From: UBA9160 sp035489755
GTDB taxonomy: Bacteria > Myxococcota_A > UBA9160
Reading direction: 5' to 3'
NCBI GenBank assembly: GCA_035489755.1
Contig: DATGZK010000018.1
Coordinates: 1 to 64,000, forward strand
DNA: 64,000 nt
Position 1 is the first letter of the stretch, and the number at the start of each line of letters is the position of its first letter. The notes under the pieces were generated by a model. The model searched no databases and was not told the DNA's origin. It was given only the letters and a program-made list of their open reading frames with translations. This document shows, piece by piece, positions 43,388 to 52,873 of the stretch. A program made the position numbers and the translations under genes.

Positions 43388-43556
43388 TGCAGAATGAAAG
43401 CCGGGGAGCCCGTGCTCTTGCTTGGGACGACGGGTGACAACCGCACCCCGCGAGCGGGAGCGAAGCACGCGCCGCCACTCGTTCGCGGCCGGGCCGAGAG
43501 CGGTCCGCCCTCGCTTGAAGGGGTGCCACTCCTGCCTGGCGCAGGGAGGTTCGCGG

Positions 43557-43946
43557 ATGGCGATGCAGGTCTGTCACGGCGCCGTACTTCAATGCAGTTT
43601 CGGAGTTGCGCCAAGCGCGCTGGTGGTGACCCCTGAGAATCGGGTGATGACGGGAGGGGTGCCTGCGGCAAACATCATGGACAACATACCCATGGTGAAC
43701 ATCCAGTCGTTCGGGATGTGCATGTGCCCGGCCAATCCCGCCGTCGCAGCGGCCACCACCGCGGCGCTCGGAGTCCTGACTCCGATGCCCTGCGTGCCCG
43801 TCACCCCCGGGCCCTGGGCCCCCGGCGCACCGACCGTCCTCATCGGAGACATGCCCGCCCTCGACAACACATCCCAGCTGATGTGCGTGTGGGGCGGCGT
43901 CATCCAGATCGTCTCCCCTGGGCAAGTCACCCAGATGATTCCCTAG
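43557..43946 (+). CDS. PAAR-like (DUF4280) protein, orphan
   Basis: The 129-residue protein matches DUF4280/PAAR-like proteins: AMQVCHGAVLQCSFGVAPSA at the start, a Pro/Gly-rich middle with NIMDNIPMVNI and MCMCPANPAVAAATTAALGVL, and a closing MCVWGGVIQIVSPGQ. Such proteins sharpen the spike tip of type VI secretion or related contractile systems and carry effectors. No tssA-M, VgrG or toxin gene is in the window, so it is an orphan or is used by a distant locus. ATG 43557 follows GGGAGG. Confidence 0.88.
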   Translation: MAMQVCHGAVLQCSFGVAPSALVVTPENRVMTGGVPAANIMDNIPMVNIQSFGMCMCPANPAVAAATTAALGVLTPMPCVPVTPGPWAPGAPTVLIGDMPALDNTSQLMCVWGGVIQIVSPGQVTQMIP

Positions 43947-44093
43947 CGGCGCAGCCGTCCTCGCACCGAAGGCCGGACGGGGGCGCGGCCGAGAGAGGGG
44001 ACGCCGCGGCGGCGAGAGATCGCGCCTTTGGCGAGGTCTCGAGCAGTCCCGGCCGGACCGCTTGGCTCCTGCGTCGCGGAGGGTCGCCTGCCC

Positions 44094-46622
44094 TTAGCGT
44101 TGCCACTGGATCAGCGGGAGTTCAAGGGGGATGCGTGCTCCCGCCTGCACGGGCACGGCCCGCGGCGTGTAGTCACTCGAAGGGCGAGCGGCGGGGACCT
44201 GTGCGGTAAAGATGTAGGCATTCGCGGCGCCGGGCATCGCCTCGGTTCGCTCCATCGGGTATACCGCTCCCGCCGCGCCGCCGAGGCCGTCGGCGTAGAG
44301 CTCTATGCGAACCAGCTCTTGGTCGAGATCCCCGAGATAGACCTGCACCCGGAAGAAGTGACGGTCCTCTCTGGAATCGACGCGCACAGAGCCAAAGTGC
44401 AAGCTCGACCAGTTCTCGATCAGCTTCTGGCGCTCCGCCAGGAGGCGCGCACCGAGCTTTCCGCCGTTGGCCGCGCGTTCGCGGTAGTCGCGCGCGGCCG
44501 GGAGGTAGAGCTCTTCGGTGTACTCGCGAACCGTGCGGCTCGTCGAGAAGCGCGGAACCAGCTCCGACATGCTGGCCCGCATGTGGCCAACCCAGCCGCG
44601 CGCAATGCCGTGTTCGTCTCGGTCGTAGAAGCAGGGGACGACCACCTTCTCGAGCAGCGAGTAAAGTGCCGCGGCCTCCACCCCGTCCCATGCGACGTCT
44701 TCTCCGTGTGCCTGGCCATCTCCCAGCGCCCAGCCGACGTCCGGCTCATACGCCTCCGCCCACCAGCCATCGAGCTCGGAAAGATTGAGGCCGCCGTTTG
44801 CCAGGACCTTCATCCCGCTCGTGCCGCTGGCTTCCCAGGGTCGCCGCGGCGTATTGATCCAGACGTCCACACCTTGCACGAGGTGCTGGGCAAGCGTGAT
44901 GTCGTAGTCGGGGATGAACATCGTCCGAAGCCGGACCGCGGGCTCGTGCACGAAACGCATCCACTCTCGCAGCATGGCCTTGCCCGGCTCATCTCGGGGA
45001 TGCGCCTTGCCGGCGATCACGAGCTGCACGGGGCGCTGCGGATCGGTGAGGATGCGCAGCAGGCGCGAACGGTCGAAAAGCAAAAGATTCGGTCGTTTGT
45101 AGGTCGCAAAGCGCCGCGCGAAGCCGATGGTCAGGACGTTTGGGTCAAAGGCATGCGCCGCCGCCGCGATGAGGTCGTTCGGTTGCCCCTGTGCCGCGAG
45201 CGCCTGGGCAAGGCGCGTCCGCACATAGTGCACGAGTTCGTTTCTGTTCTCCGTGCGCAGGCTCCAGAGTTTCTCGTCTGGGATACTGGCCAGAACCTCG
45301 AAGCAAGCGCCCGATGGATTGAGCCACAACTCCTCGCCGCAGGCGGCACGCCAGAGTTCGAGTGCCTTTGAGGACACCCAGGAAACCGTGTGGACGCCGT
45401 TGGTCACGTGTCCCACGGGCACCTCGCTGATCGGAATGCGCGGGAAAAGGGGGCTCAAGATCTCACGGCTTACCGCGCCGTGCAGACGGCTTACTCCGTT
45501 GATGGCGCCGCTTCCGCGAATTGCGAGATACGCCATGTTGAGCGGCTCTGTCGCATCCTGCGGGTGGAGGCGGCCAAGGGACAGGAGCCCACGGGCCCCG
45601 ATCCCGATCCGGTCGGCGTAGCGACCCAGGTAGTGCGCGACGAGACCGGGATCGAAGCGGTCGAAGCCCGCGGCGACGGGAGTGTGGGTCGTGAAGACGT
45701 TTCCGGCGCGCGTCACCGCGAGCGCGACGTCAAAGCTCGTCTGGCTCTCCTTCATGAACTCGGCGGCGCGCTCGATCACCGCGAAGGCGGCGTGTCCTTC
45801 GTTCAAGTGGCAGACCTCGGGGCGAAGGCCGAGCCTCCCGAGCAGACGCCAGCCGCCGATTCCCAGCACAATCTCTTGCAGGAAACGGGTGTCGGAGCCG
45901 CCTCCGTAGAGCTCGCCGGTGATGCCGCGGTCGGCCGGCGTATTCATCGGGTCATTGCTGTCGAGCAGATACAGGCGCACCCGCCCTACCCGTGCGACCC
46001 ACGCGCGCAGCGACAACCGATGGCCGGGGAGGTCGAGGACGACGCGGAGCCACTCCCCTCCATCGCCGTCGCGCACCGGGAGCACGGGGAGCTGAACCGG
46101 GTCGTTGTACGGATAGAACTCGCGCTGATTCCCGTCTGCATCCACGTCCTGTCGGAAGTAGCCGCACTGGTAGAGGAGACCCACGCCGACCACGGGTACA
46201 CCGAGATCGCTGGCGGACTTGAGCTGGTCGCCGGCCACGTTCCCGAGACCGCCGGAGTAGATCGGGAGCGCGTCGCTTAGGCCAAACTCCATGCTGAGAT
46301 AGCCGACACAACCAAGTGGTGAGGCAGGGTGGTTTCGCTGGAACCACGCCGGAGCTTCGAGGCTCTCCCGGTAGGCCCGAGCCGCCTCGGAGAAGCGCTT
46401 TCGAAAGACGGAATCCGAGGCCACTTCCTCGAGGCGACGCTCCTCGACGGTCTGCAGCAAGAGCCATGGATTGCGTGTGGCGGCCCAGACCGCGGGATCG
46501 ATCATCCGCCAAAACTCGCGCGCACCGGGGTAGGAGGTCACTCCGAGGTCAAGAGCGAGTTCGGCGAGTTCCTCGAGACCCTCGGGAAGCGGCGGCGGTA
46601 GGTACGATCCGGAGATCGGCAT
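44094..46622 (-). CDS. glgP: Alpha-glucan (glycogen/maltodextrin) phosphorylase
   Basis: The 842-residue enzyme releases glucose 1-phosphate from alpha-1,4-glucans using PLP. It belongs to the alpha-glucan phosphorylase family with an extra N-terminal DUF3417 domain (AWFQRNHPASPLGCVGYLSMEFGL, residues about 75-105). The catalytic part shows CHLNEGHAAFAVIERAAEF and the PLP site TSGMKVLANGGLNLSELDGWW. ATG 46622 begins MPISGSYL; no strong ribosome site is seen. It is divergent from the FAD monooxygenase with 221 bp between. No glycogen-synthesis genes are nearby. Confidence 0.93.
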   Translation of the reverse strand: MPISGSYLPPPLPEGLEELAELALDLGVTSYPGAREFWRMIDPAVWAATRNPWLLLQTVEERRLEEVASDSVFRKRFSEAARAYRESLEAPAWFQRNHPASPLGCVGYLSMEFGLSDALPIYSGGLGNVAGDQLKSASDLGVPVVGVGLLYQCGYFRQDVDADGNQREFYPYNDPVQLPVLPVRDGDGGEWLRVVLDLPGHRLSLRAWVARVGRVRLYLLDSNDPMNTPADRGITGELYGGGSDTRFLQEIVLGIGGWRLLGRLGLRPEVCHLNEGHAAFAVIERAAEFMKESQTSFDVALAVTRAGNVFTTHTPVAAGFDRFDPGLVAHYLGRYADRIGIGARGLLSLGRLHPQDATEPLNMAYLAIRGSGAINGVSRLHGAVSREILSPLFPRIPISEVPVGHVTNGVHTVSWVSSKALELWRAACGEELWLNPSGACFEVLASIPDEKLWSLRTENRNELVHYVRTRLAQALAAQGQPNDLIAAAAHAFDPNVLTIGFARRFATYKRPNLLLFDRSRLLRILTDPQRPVQLVIAGKAHPRDEPGKAMLREWMRFVHEPAVRLRTMFIPDYDITLAQHLVQGVDVWINTPRRPWEASGTSGMKVLANGGLNLSELDGWWAEAYEPDVGWALGDGQAHGEDVAWDGVEAAALYSLLEKVVVPCFYDRDEHGIARGWVGHMRASMSELVPRFSTSRTVREYTEELYLPAARDYRERAANGGKLGARLLAERQKLIENWSSLHFGSVRVDSREDRHFFRVQVYLGDLDQELVRIELYADGLGGAAGAVYPMERTEAMPGAANAYIFTAQVPAARPSSDYTPRAVPVQAGARIPLELPLIQWQR

Positions 46623-46843
46623 GGCCCGGTCGCCTCCTTGGCGTGGTTGCTCTCCATGTAGCATCCAAGGTCAAGACGCGGCGAGTGGGGCGCGATGCCG
46701 CACGCGGTGCCGCGGCGGTCGCCGCGGGAGGTGGGGGTCTCGCGCTGCGCGCACAAAGACCGCGACTTTGCACACCTTGGAAGCCGCGCTTGCGGCCTCG
46801 CGTCCGCGAGCATGGCGAGTGCTGCGGCAGTAAACTCAAAGGG

Positions 46844-48355
46844 ATGCGAGAAGCGGTCGGCCGTGTACGCCGAAGCGGCCAGGGATCTTCCCCTCACAGC
46901 TCCCCCACGATTGCCATCCTCGGCGCGGGAGTAGCGGGGCTGTGCATGGGAATCCGGCTCCTCAAGGCCGGGATTTCGTCGTTCATCATCTTCGAGAAAT
47001 CCGATCGCGTGGGCGGTACCTGGTACGACAACAGCTACCCCGGCGCGGGTTGCGACGTTCCCTCGCACCTCTATTGCTATTCCTTCGAGCCAAACCCGAA
47101 CTGGAGCCGCAAATTTTCGCTGCAGCTGGAGATTCAGGACTATCTCGACCACTGTGCCGTCAAGTATGGCCTGATGAAGCACATCCGCTTTCGAACGGAG
47201 ATTGCCGGCGCATCGTTTGATGAAGGGCAAGGCGTTTGGCGCATGCGGACCACGACCGGGGAGGAGCTTTGCGCGCACGTGCTGGTGAGCGCGACGGGCC
47301 AGCTCAACCGGCCGCATGTGCCGAAGCTCCTCGGGCTCGATTGCTTTGAAGGGACGACGTTCCACTCGGCGCGCTGGAATCACGATCACGATCTGGCCGG
47401 AGAGAACGTGGCTGTGGTCGGAAACGGAGCGAGTGCAATTCAGTTCGTTCCTTGCATCGCTCGGGTGGCCCGCAAGGTGACGATCTTTCAACGCTCTGCC
47501 AACTACGTCGTGCCGCGCTTCGATCGTGCGTACAAGCCGTGGGAAAGGTGGATCTTCCAAAACGTTCCCCTCGCCCTATGGCTTTATCGCGCGACGATCT
47601 ACTGGCGACTCGAAGCGCGCTTCTTTGGCTTCTTCCGCGACAGCTGGGTCGGCAAGAAGCTGCGGGAAGGTGCACTCAAATACCTGGGTCAGTGGGTGTC
47701 CGATCCGGCGCTCGCAGAAAGGCTGACACCCGACTACCCGATCGGCTGCAAGCGGATTCTGATTTCCGATGACTACTACGAGAGCCTTGTGCGTCCGAAT
47801 GTGGAGGTGGTTACCGAACCGATTGCGGGCGTCGCGCGCCGCGGCATTGTCACGGAAGACGGCATCTCTCGGTCGTTTGACACAATCATCTTTGCCACCG
47901 GATTCGAGACCACGTCCTTCCTGGCTCCCATGCAGATCGAAGGTCTCGGAGGGCGCAAGCTCGCCGAGGAGTGGCGGACGGGCGCGGAAGCGTATCTTGG
48001 CGTAACCCTCTCCGGGTATCCAAATCTCTTTCTTCTCTATGGTCCCAACACGAATCTCGGTCACAACTCGATCATTTTCATGATTGAATGCCAGGTGAAT
48101 TACGTCCTGCAATGCATCCAGCAGCTGATGCGCCAAGGACTCTCATATCTTGACGTGCGGCGGGAAGCGATGGACCAGTACAACCAACACGTCCAGCGCG
48201 CGATCGAGAAGACCGCATGGGCCGCGGGATGCCACAGCTGGTACAAGACGGAGTCGGGCAAGGTCACGAACAACTGGTCCGGGTTTACCGTCGAGTACTG
48301 GTGGAAGACGCGGCAGCCGGACTTTGGCGCCTACGAGCTCGTGCCCCGCGGCTGA
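46844..48355 (+). CDS. FAD-dependent monooxygenase, Baeyer-Villiger type
   Basis: The 503-residue protein has two Rossmann motifs: IAILGAGVAGLCMGIRLL for FAD (about residue 27) and VAVVGNGASAIQFVP for NADPH (about 190). Between them is FEGTTFHSARWNHD, a fit to the FxGxxxHxxxW fingerprint of Baeyer-Villiger and flavin monooxygenases. GGTWYDNSYPGAGCDVPSH is the second hallmark. Likely substrates are ketones, steroids or lipophilic compounds. ATG 46844 is the first reasonable start. It ends before a 403-bp non-coding gap. Confidence 0.92.
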   Translation: MREAVGRVRRSGQGSSPHSSPTIAILGAGVAGLCMGIRLLKAGISSFIIFEKSDRVGGTWYDNSYPGAGCDVPSHLYCYSFEPNPNWSRKFSLQLEIQDYLDHCAVKYGLMKHIRFRTEIAGASFDEGQGVWRMRTTTGEELCAHVLVSATGQLNRPHVPKLLGLDCFEGTTFHSARWNHDHDLAGENVAVVGNGASAIQFVPCIARVARKVTIFQRSANYVVPRFDRAYKPWERWIFQNVPLALWLYRATIYWRLEARFFGFFRDSWVGKKLREGALKYLGQWVSDPALAERLTPDYPIGCKRILISDDYYESLVRPNVEVVTEPIAGVARRGIVTEDGISRSFDTIIFATGFETTSFLAPMQIEGLGGRKLAEEWRTGAEAYLGVTLSGYPNLFLLYGPNTNLGHNSIIFMIECQVNYVLQCIQQLMRQGLSYLDVRREAMDQYNQHVQRAIEKTAWAAGCHSWYKTESGKVTNNWSGFTVEYWWKTRQPDFGAYELVPRG

Positions 48356-48758
48356 GCGGCCTCCCGGGTTCCCGCCTTCCGCTGCGAGGCCTCACCTGCA
48401 TAGGCTCAGGCGTGGAGTTTTGCGGGGGATCGTGGTCGCCTGCGGCGCGGCGGTCTCACGACGACTTGGCGTGGCTTCGGGCGGGCGCGAAGCGGCTTTT
48501 GGGTTCAAGAAAGTGAGGTTCATCGGAGGTCTGGTGGCTTGCGCCTCTCCAGCCCTCCGCAGCAGGGCTGGCGCCAACGCATGTCTTCGCCCACGGAAAG
48601 GTGAGCTCATCGACTCATGGGCGGCATTCGACGAGCTGCGGCAGTGCGGGCTTGCCGCCGCACCACGACTGCCCGGGTGCCTGGTCCGGAGTCCGTTCTT
48701 GTCTAAGACAGTGCTTGTCCAAGGCCGGCGTGCTGTAAAATCGACTCCCTTGGGTCGC
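48356..48758. other. Long intergenic region with one strong hairpin and a possible promoter
   Basis: This is the longest gap (403 bp). CCAGCCCT (48549-48556) and AGGGCTGG (48564-48571) form a perfect 8-bp stem with a 7-base loop, possibly a terminator or a structured RNA. Close to the next gene, TTGTCC (about 48715) and TAAAAT (about 48736) form a candidate promoter with short spacing. No reliable gene is visible in between. Confidence 0.45.
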
Positions 48759-49229
48759 ATGCGCCCTCTCGTGGGGATCGCATCGCTCCTCTTCGGGGTT
48801 TTAGCGATGGCACCTCTCCTCTCCTGCGCCGGCAAGGCACCGAAGACCCTCGGGCTCCGGGGTTCTGCACTCTCGCCCTGCCCGGGGAGTCCGAACTGCG
48901 TTTCAAGCGACGCCTCGGACAAGGCGCACCAGGTCGCCCCCTTCTCCCTTGCGGTATCGCCGGGGGAAGCCTGGCACGCGGTTCGCCTGGCCGTCTCCGC
49001 GCTCCCGCGCACGGATATCGTCGCCGACACCGGTCAGTATCTTCACGCGGAGTGCCGGAGCGCTCTTTTCCGATTCGTCGACGATCTCGAGCTCCATCTC
49101 CGGCCGAACGAAGAAGTGATCGCGGTGCGGTCTGCCTCGCGCCTTGGCTATTCCGACTTCGGCGTGAACCGCAGCCGCGTGGAGAAGCTGCGCGGGAAGC
49201 TGCTGTCGGCGGGCGTGGTGAAGCCCTAG
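48759..49229 (+). CDS. DUF1499 lipoprotein
   Basis: The 156-residue protein has a lipoprotein signal ending PLLSC (Cys about 23). It then has the DUF1499 pattern PCPGSPNCVSSDASD, AWHAVRLAVSALPRT, YLHAECRSALFRFVDDLELHL and ASRLGYSDFGVNRSRVE. DUF1499 proteins are widespread and of unknown function. ATG 48759 gives the lipobox. A plausible promoter lies 20-45 bp upstream. Confidence 0.9.
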   Translation: MRPLVGIASLLFGVLAMAPLLSCAGKAPKTLGLRGSALSPCPGSPNCVSSDASDKAHQVAPFSLAVSPGEAWHAVRLAVSALPRTDIVADTGQYLHAECRSALFRFVDDLELHLRPNEEVIAVRSASRLGYSDFGVNRSRVEKLRGKLLSAGVVKP

Positions 49230-49349
49230 GGCACCGCCGCTCGGCCTCGCAGCAGGGGGTGCGCGCGTGGAGCGAGGGCGGAAAGCGCGAAGGGAACACC
49301 CCGGACAAGCTCGCGGGCAGCGCCGGCGCCCGTGCTACGGGATCGCCCT

Positions 49350-49694
49350 GTGACGCGCGTGTGGAGATGGATCCTCGCGGGTCTTGGGGCGGTGGCACTC
49401 CTCGGTCTTGCCACTCGTCTCGCGACAACGGGTTCGACCCTTGGGGGCGGCAGCAAGCTGCGCAAGGAGTTCCAAACGAGCTGCGTCGAGGGCTGCCAAG
49501 GGGTCGGGGCACCGCATGCCTCGTGTCGCTCCGCGTGTGCCTGTCTTGTCGAGGACTTGGCTTCCGGAAAGACGCCCCAGGAGCTCGATCGGATCCTCGC
49601 CAAGCTCTCACAAGAGAACGGCGCCTCAAGCCCCGAACTCGACGCGGTCGAGGCGAGCCGCCAGCGCTGCGTGGCCCGCCTCTCGTCGCCCTAA
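49350..49694 (+). CDS. Hypothetical membrane-anchored Cys-containing protein
   Basis: The reading from GTG 49350 gives 114 residues: one N-terminal transmembrane anchor (WRWILAGLGAVALLGLATRL), a short linker and a soluble part with spaced Cys (TSCVEGCQG, ASCRSACACL, RQRC). These may form disulfides in the periplasm. An in-frame GTG at 49332 is an alternative start. No family recognised. Confidence 0.6.
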   Translation: MTRVWRWILAGLGAVALLGLATRLATTGSTLGGGSKLRKEFQTSCVEGCQGVGAPHASCRSACACLVEDLASGKTPQELDRILAKLSQENGASSPELDAVEASRQRCVARLSSP

Positions 49695-49901
49695 GCAAAA
49701 GACGCGAGCGTGACGCATGGCCCTGCGGACCGCGGCCGCCCGAGATGATGGGATACCGACCCGGTCGGAGGAGCGACGAGATCCCACGTTTTTGTTGCAT
49801 GGCCGGCGCGCATCGGAGAGGATGCGAACTGCCGCGGGGTGGGGGATCCCTGTGCGCACAGAATGCGTTACGGACGCGTTGCGACGCCGGAGGTCAGCGC
49901 T

Positions 49902-50417
49902 ATGGGGTCAGGGATGTCTGGACGGATTCTCGCTTTCGCCGCCGCGGTTGCAGTCGTGTGCGGCGCAACCGGCGCCAAGGCCGAGCTTGCGAAATGGGAT
50001 CAGAAGCGCGCCGCCTCGATTGCACAGCAACTCGCTTCGGCGGTCGGCGAGCTGCGCGAGAACATCCGCAAGCAGCCGCCGGTGGCCAACTCGCCTCAGC
50101 GCAAGGTCCGCTACCAAGCGCTCGACGACCTGCGCACGCTGAAACAGGTCTGCGACAACCTTGCGCGAGACCTTAAAGCCGGAAAAGGCCGCGACGAGAC
50201 CTATCCCATCTATCAGCGGATCCAGACGATTCGGCGCGACCTCGAGGAACACGGACGCAAAGCCGATGTCAAGCTGGATACACTCAATAGCTACGCAAAG
50301 GTCGCGGATCTCCTCCGTCAGATCGGGCCCTACTACGAGGACGCGAAGGCGGTCGAAGGCGGGTCCGCACCGTCGGAGACGCCTGCAGCGACGCCTGCTC
50401 CGGCTCCCTCCAACTAG
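49902..50417 (+). CDS. Hypothetical exported helical protein
   Basis: The protein has 171 residues from ATG 49902, with GGAGGT 9 bases upstream. A signal peptide ends near GAKAELA. The mature part is mostly charged alpha-helix (ELRENIRKQPP, ALDDLRTLKQVCDNLARDLK, QRIQTIRRDLEEHG) with a Pro/Ala-rich C-terminal tail (SETPAATPAPAPSN). It looks like a periplasmic helical bundle. No family recognised. Confidence 0.75.
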   Translation: MGSGMSGRILAFAAAVAVVCGATGAKAELAKWDQKRAASIAQQLASAVGELRENIRKQPPVANSPQRKVRYQALDDLRTLKQVCDNLARDLKAGKGRDETYPIYQRIQTIRRDLEEHGRKADVKLDTLNSYAKVADLLRQIGPYYEDAKAVEGGSAPSETPAATPAPAPSN

Positions 50418-50462
50418 CAGGGATCGCATCGGCGGAGGTTGCGAGAGTCCTATACTGTCCGA

Positions 50463-51077
50463 ATGCCAGTGTCGCGGTCTGGCGCGCAGAAGATCCAGTT
50501 CTGGTTCGAGTTCGCGAGTACCTACTCCTATCTTGCGGCGATGCGCATCGAGCGCGCTGCGGCCCAAGCGGGTGTCGCGCCGGTCTGGAAGCCGTTTCTC
50601 CTCGGGCCGATCTTCAGGAATCAGGGTTGGAGTGACTCCCCCTTTAACCTCTACCCGGCGAAGGGTCGCTACATGTGGCGCGACCTTGAGCGCATCTGCG
50701 AGAAGGAGGGACTGCCGTTTCGTCGCCCCACGCAATTCCCGCGCAACGGCTTGCTCGCGGCTCGCGTCGCGGTCGCAGGGCTTTCGGAGCCTTGGTGTCC
50801 GGCCTTCGTCCGTGAAGTGTATCGGGCGAACTTCGCCGAGGACCGGGATATCGCCGATCCGCAGGTCCTCGCGGGTCTCCTGCACCGCGTCTCACCCGCC
50901 GCAGGGCCGGCGCTCGAACGTGCGAGCAGCGAAGAGGTCAAGCAGCGGCTGCGCGCCCACGGTGACGAAGCCGCCGCGCTCGGCATCTTCGGGGCGCCGA
51001 GCTTCGTGGTGGGCCGCGAACTCTTTTGGGGAAACGACCGCCTCGACGACGCGCTCGCCTGGGCCACGGCGCGATGA
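50463..51077 (+). CDS. DsbA-fold 2-hydroxychromene-2-carboxylate isomerase family protein
   Basis: The 204-residue protein begins with FWFEFASTYSYLAAMRIE, the glutathione-binding start of the NahD-type DsbA family. It ends APSFVVGRELFWGNDRLDDAL, typical for these proteins. The CxxC of real DsbA is absent, as expected in this branch. It may isomerise a glutathione-bound aromatic or fatty intermediate. A TATACT shortly before the start could be a -10 element. It is coupled to the DUF429 gene by an ATGA overlap. Confidence 0.9.
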   Translation: MPVSRSGAQKIQFWFEFASTYSYLAAMRIERAAAQAGVAPVWKPFLLGPIFRNQGWSDSPFNLYPAKGRYMWRDLERICEKEGLPFRRPTQFPRNGLLAARVAVAGLSEPWCPAFVREVYRANFAEDRDIADPQVLAGLLHRVSPAAGPALERASSEEVKQRLRAHGDEAAALGIFGAPSFVVGRELFWGNDRLDDALAWATAR

Positions 51078-51718
51078 GAGTCGTTGGCGTGGACCTCGCG
51101 GGCCCGTGCAACGTGCGCGATACGGCCGTCGTGTGGCTGCGCGAGCGGGGGGACACCCTGCTGCTCGAGGGTTTCGTGGGGATGAGCGATGATGCTGCGC
51201 TTTTCGCCCTGACCCGCAAGCTCACTGCGAGGGGCGAGGTTTCAGTAGGTCTCGACGCGCCTCTCTCCTACAACCCGGGCGGCGGCGATCGGCCTGCCGA
51301 TGCGTCCCTGCGCAGGGTGATTGTAGACGCAGGGCTTAAGCCGGGATCGGTAATGGCGCCGACGATGACGCGGATAGCTTGCCTTGCGCTCCGCGGGGTC
51401 GTTGTGGCGCGCGGCCTCGAAGCCGTGGCGAGCGCAAGGCTGCGCATCGTCGAGGTCCACCCGGCGGCGACGATGGTGCTGCGAGGCGCCCCCGCCGAAA
51501 TGGTGCGAGGGCTAAAGCGCAGCCGTGATGCGCGGCGCAAACTCGGGCTGTGGCTCCACGACCAGGGGCTCCCGGGCCTGCGCGCGTTGTGCAACCCGAA
51601 CGCTCACACTCTGGCTGCGGCCGCCGCGGCGCTCGCAGCCTGGCGCTGGAGCCGCGCGAGTCCGGCCTGGCTTTGGCCCGCGGCGCCGCCGCACCATCCC
51701 TACGATTTCGCCTGCTAG
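51074..51718 (+). CDS. DUF429 protein
   Basis: The 214-residue protein has MRVVGVDLAGPCNVRDTAVV and VGLDAPLSYNPGGGDRPAD, RIVEVHPAATM and CNPNAHTLAAAAAALAAWRW, the typical elements of DUF429. The fold is RNase H-like and the function unknown. Its ATG overlaps the stop of the DsbA-fold gene (ATGA), so the two are translated together. Confidence 0.85.
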   Translation: MRVVGVDLAGPCNVRDTAVVWLRERGDTLLLEGFVGMSDDAALFALTRKLTARGEVSVGLDAPLSYNPGGGDRPADASLRRVIVDAGLKPGSVMAPTMTRIACLALRGVVVARGLEAVASARLRIVEVHPAATMVLRGAPAEMVRGLKRSRDARRKLGLWLHDQGLPGLRALCNPNAHTLAAAAAALAAWRWSRASPAWLWPAAPPHHPYDFAC

Positions 51719-51742
51719 TGGGCGGACACGGAGCGCTGAGCG

Positions 51743-52309
51743 GTGCAGCGTCGCATTGGCGCACAAGCTGGGGCGATCCTCGAAACAACGCGGCTCATGC
51801 TGCGGCCCTTCGTCTTGCAGGACCTAGATGCCCTGCACGCGTTCTTCATCCATCCCGAGGTGCGCCGCTTTCTGTGGGATGACCGGGTCGTCAGTCGAGA
51901 CACGGTGCAAGCGCTGATCGCCGCGAGCTTCGCCTCTTTCTCCGTCCAAGGTCTTGGTCTGTGGGTGGCCGAGGACCGCGCAAGCCGTGCGTTCGTCGGC
52001 TTCTGCGGCCTGCGGCCGATTGACGAGACGGCGGAGATCGAGCTCCTGTATGGCCTCGTTCGCGAGCGGTGGGGCGAAGGCCTTGCGACCGAGGCAGGGA
52101 ACGCCGTCTTGGCCCACGCCTTCCTGCGTGTGGGTCTTCCTCGCGTGGTCGGCCGCACGGACTCGCCGAACCTCGCATCGGTGCGTGTTCTCGAGCGACT
52201 CGGGATGCAGTTCGAGGGCGAGCGCGTGGTGCACGGCCTGCCCACGCTCCACTATGCAATCTCGGACGCCGCCTTCCGGAGCCGGAGCGAGGTCCGCCCG
52301 CGCTTCTAG
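51743..52309 (+). CDS. GNAT N-acetyltransferase, RimJ/RimL-like
   Basis: The 188-residue protein has TTRLMLRPFVLQDLDALHAF, IELLYGLVRERWGEGLATEAG (acetyl-CoA loop) and VVGRTDSPNLASVRVLERLGM, the standard pattern of RimJ/RimL-like GNATs that acetylate protein N-termini or small amines. It starts with GTG 51743, GGAG 10 bases upstream. Probably in the same unit as the two genes before it. Confidence 0.9.
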   Translation: MQRRIGAQAGAILETTRLMLRPFVLQDLDALHAFFIHPEVRRFLWDDRVVSRDTVQALIAASFASFSVQGLGLWVAEDRASRAFVGFCGLRPIDETAEIELLYGLVRERWGEGLATEAGNAVLAHAFLRVGLPRVVGRTDSPNLASVRVLERLGMQFEGERVVHGLPTLHYAISDAAFRSRSEVRPRF

Positions 52310-52360
52310 CCGCCCTCTTGCCACCAGCGAACCGCGGACGGTCCGGTGCTGCCTCTCCAC

Positions 52361-52855
52361 TTACCCCTTGTGGGCAAATCCGTCCGCACCGGGCGGCAGA
52401 TCGCGCTGCGGGCTCCAGCAATACTCGACGTCGGGTTCGTTCTCCGGCGGGGCGCTCACGCCGAAGCGAACGATCTTAAAGCCGTGCTTCTCATAGAACG
52501 CACGGGCAGGAAGGTTCTTGCGGAAGGTGAAGAGCGCAAGGCTCTCGGGCGATCGTTCCATGGCTTTGCTCACGAGCACCGTTCCGACGCCTGTTCGCTG
52601 CGCCTCGACCGCAACGAAGAGCTGATCGATCAGATGTCCGTCCAGCGCCAGCATGCCGACGATCCGCCCGTCCCGCCGTGCAAGCCAGATCTCGCACTTG
52701 GTCGCGAGGGAATCGCGGAAGTACTCGATGTCGCTCTCGAGCGTGTACTGCTGCATGACGGAAACGTAAGGAAAAGCGGAGCGCTTGCTGGCTCGCCACA
52801 TGGAGACAGTCTCCATCAGATTCTGGGGCTGATAAAGATCAAGCTGCAGCGTCAC
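52361..52855 (-). CDS. GNAT N-acetyltransferase
   Basis: The 164-residue protein has the acetyl-CoA motif VEAQRTGVGTVLVSKAMERS, then LALFTFRKNLPARAFYEKHGF, typical of general GNATs. The N-terminal MTLQLDLYQPQNLMETVSMW differs from the usual. It is divergent from the DinB gene with only 18 bp between start codons, so promoters must lie inside the neighbouring genes. Substrate unknown. Confidence 0.85.
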   Translation of the reverse strand: MTLQLDLYQPQNLMETVSMWRASKRSAFPYVSVMQQYTLESDIEYFRDSLATKCEIWLARRDGRIVGMLALDGHLIDQLFVAVEAQRTGVGTVLVSKAMERSPESLALFTFRKNLPARAFYEKHGFKIVRFGVSAPPENEPDVEYCWSPQRDLPPGADGFAHKG

Positions 52856-52873
52856 GGAGAGAGATGCCTTTCG

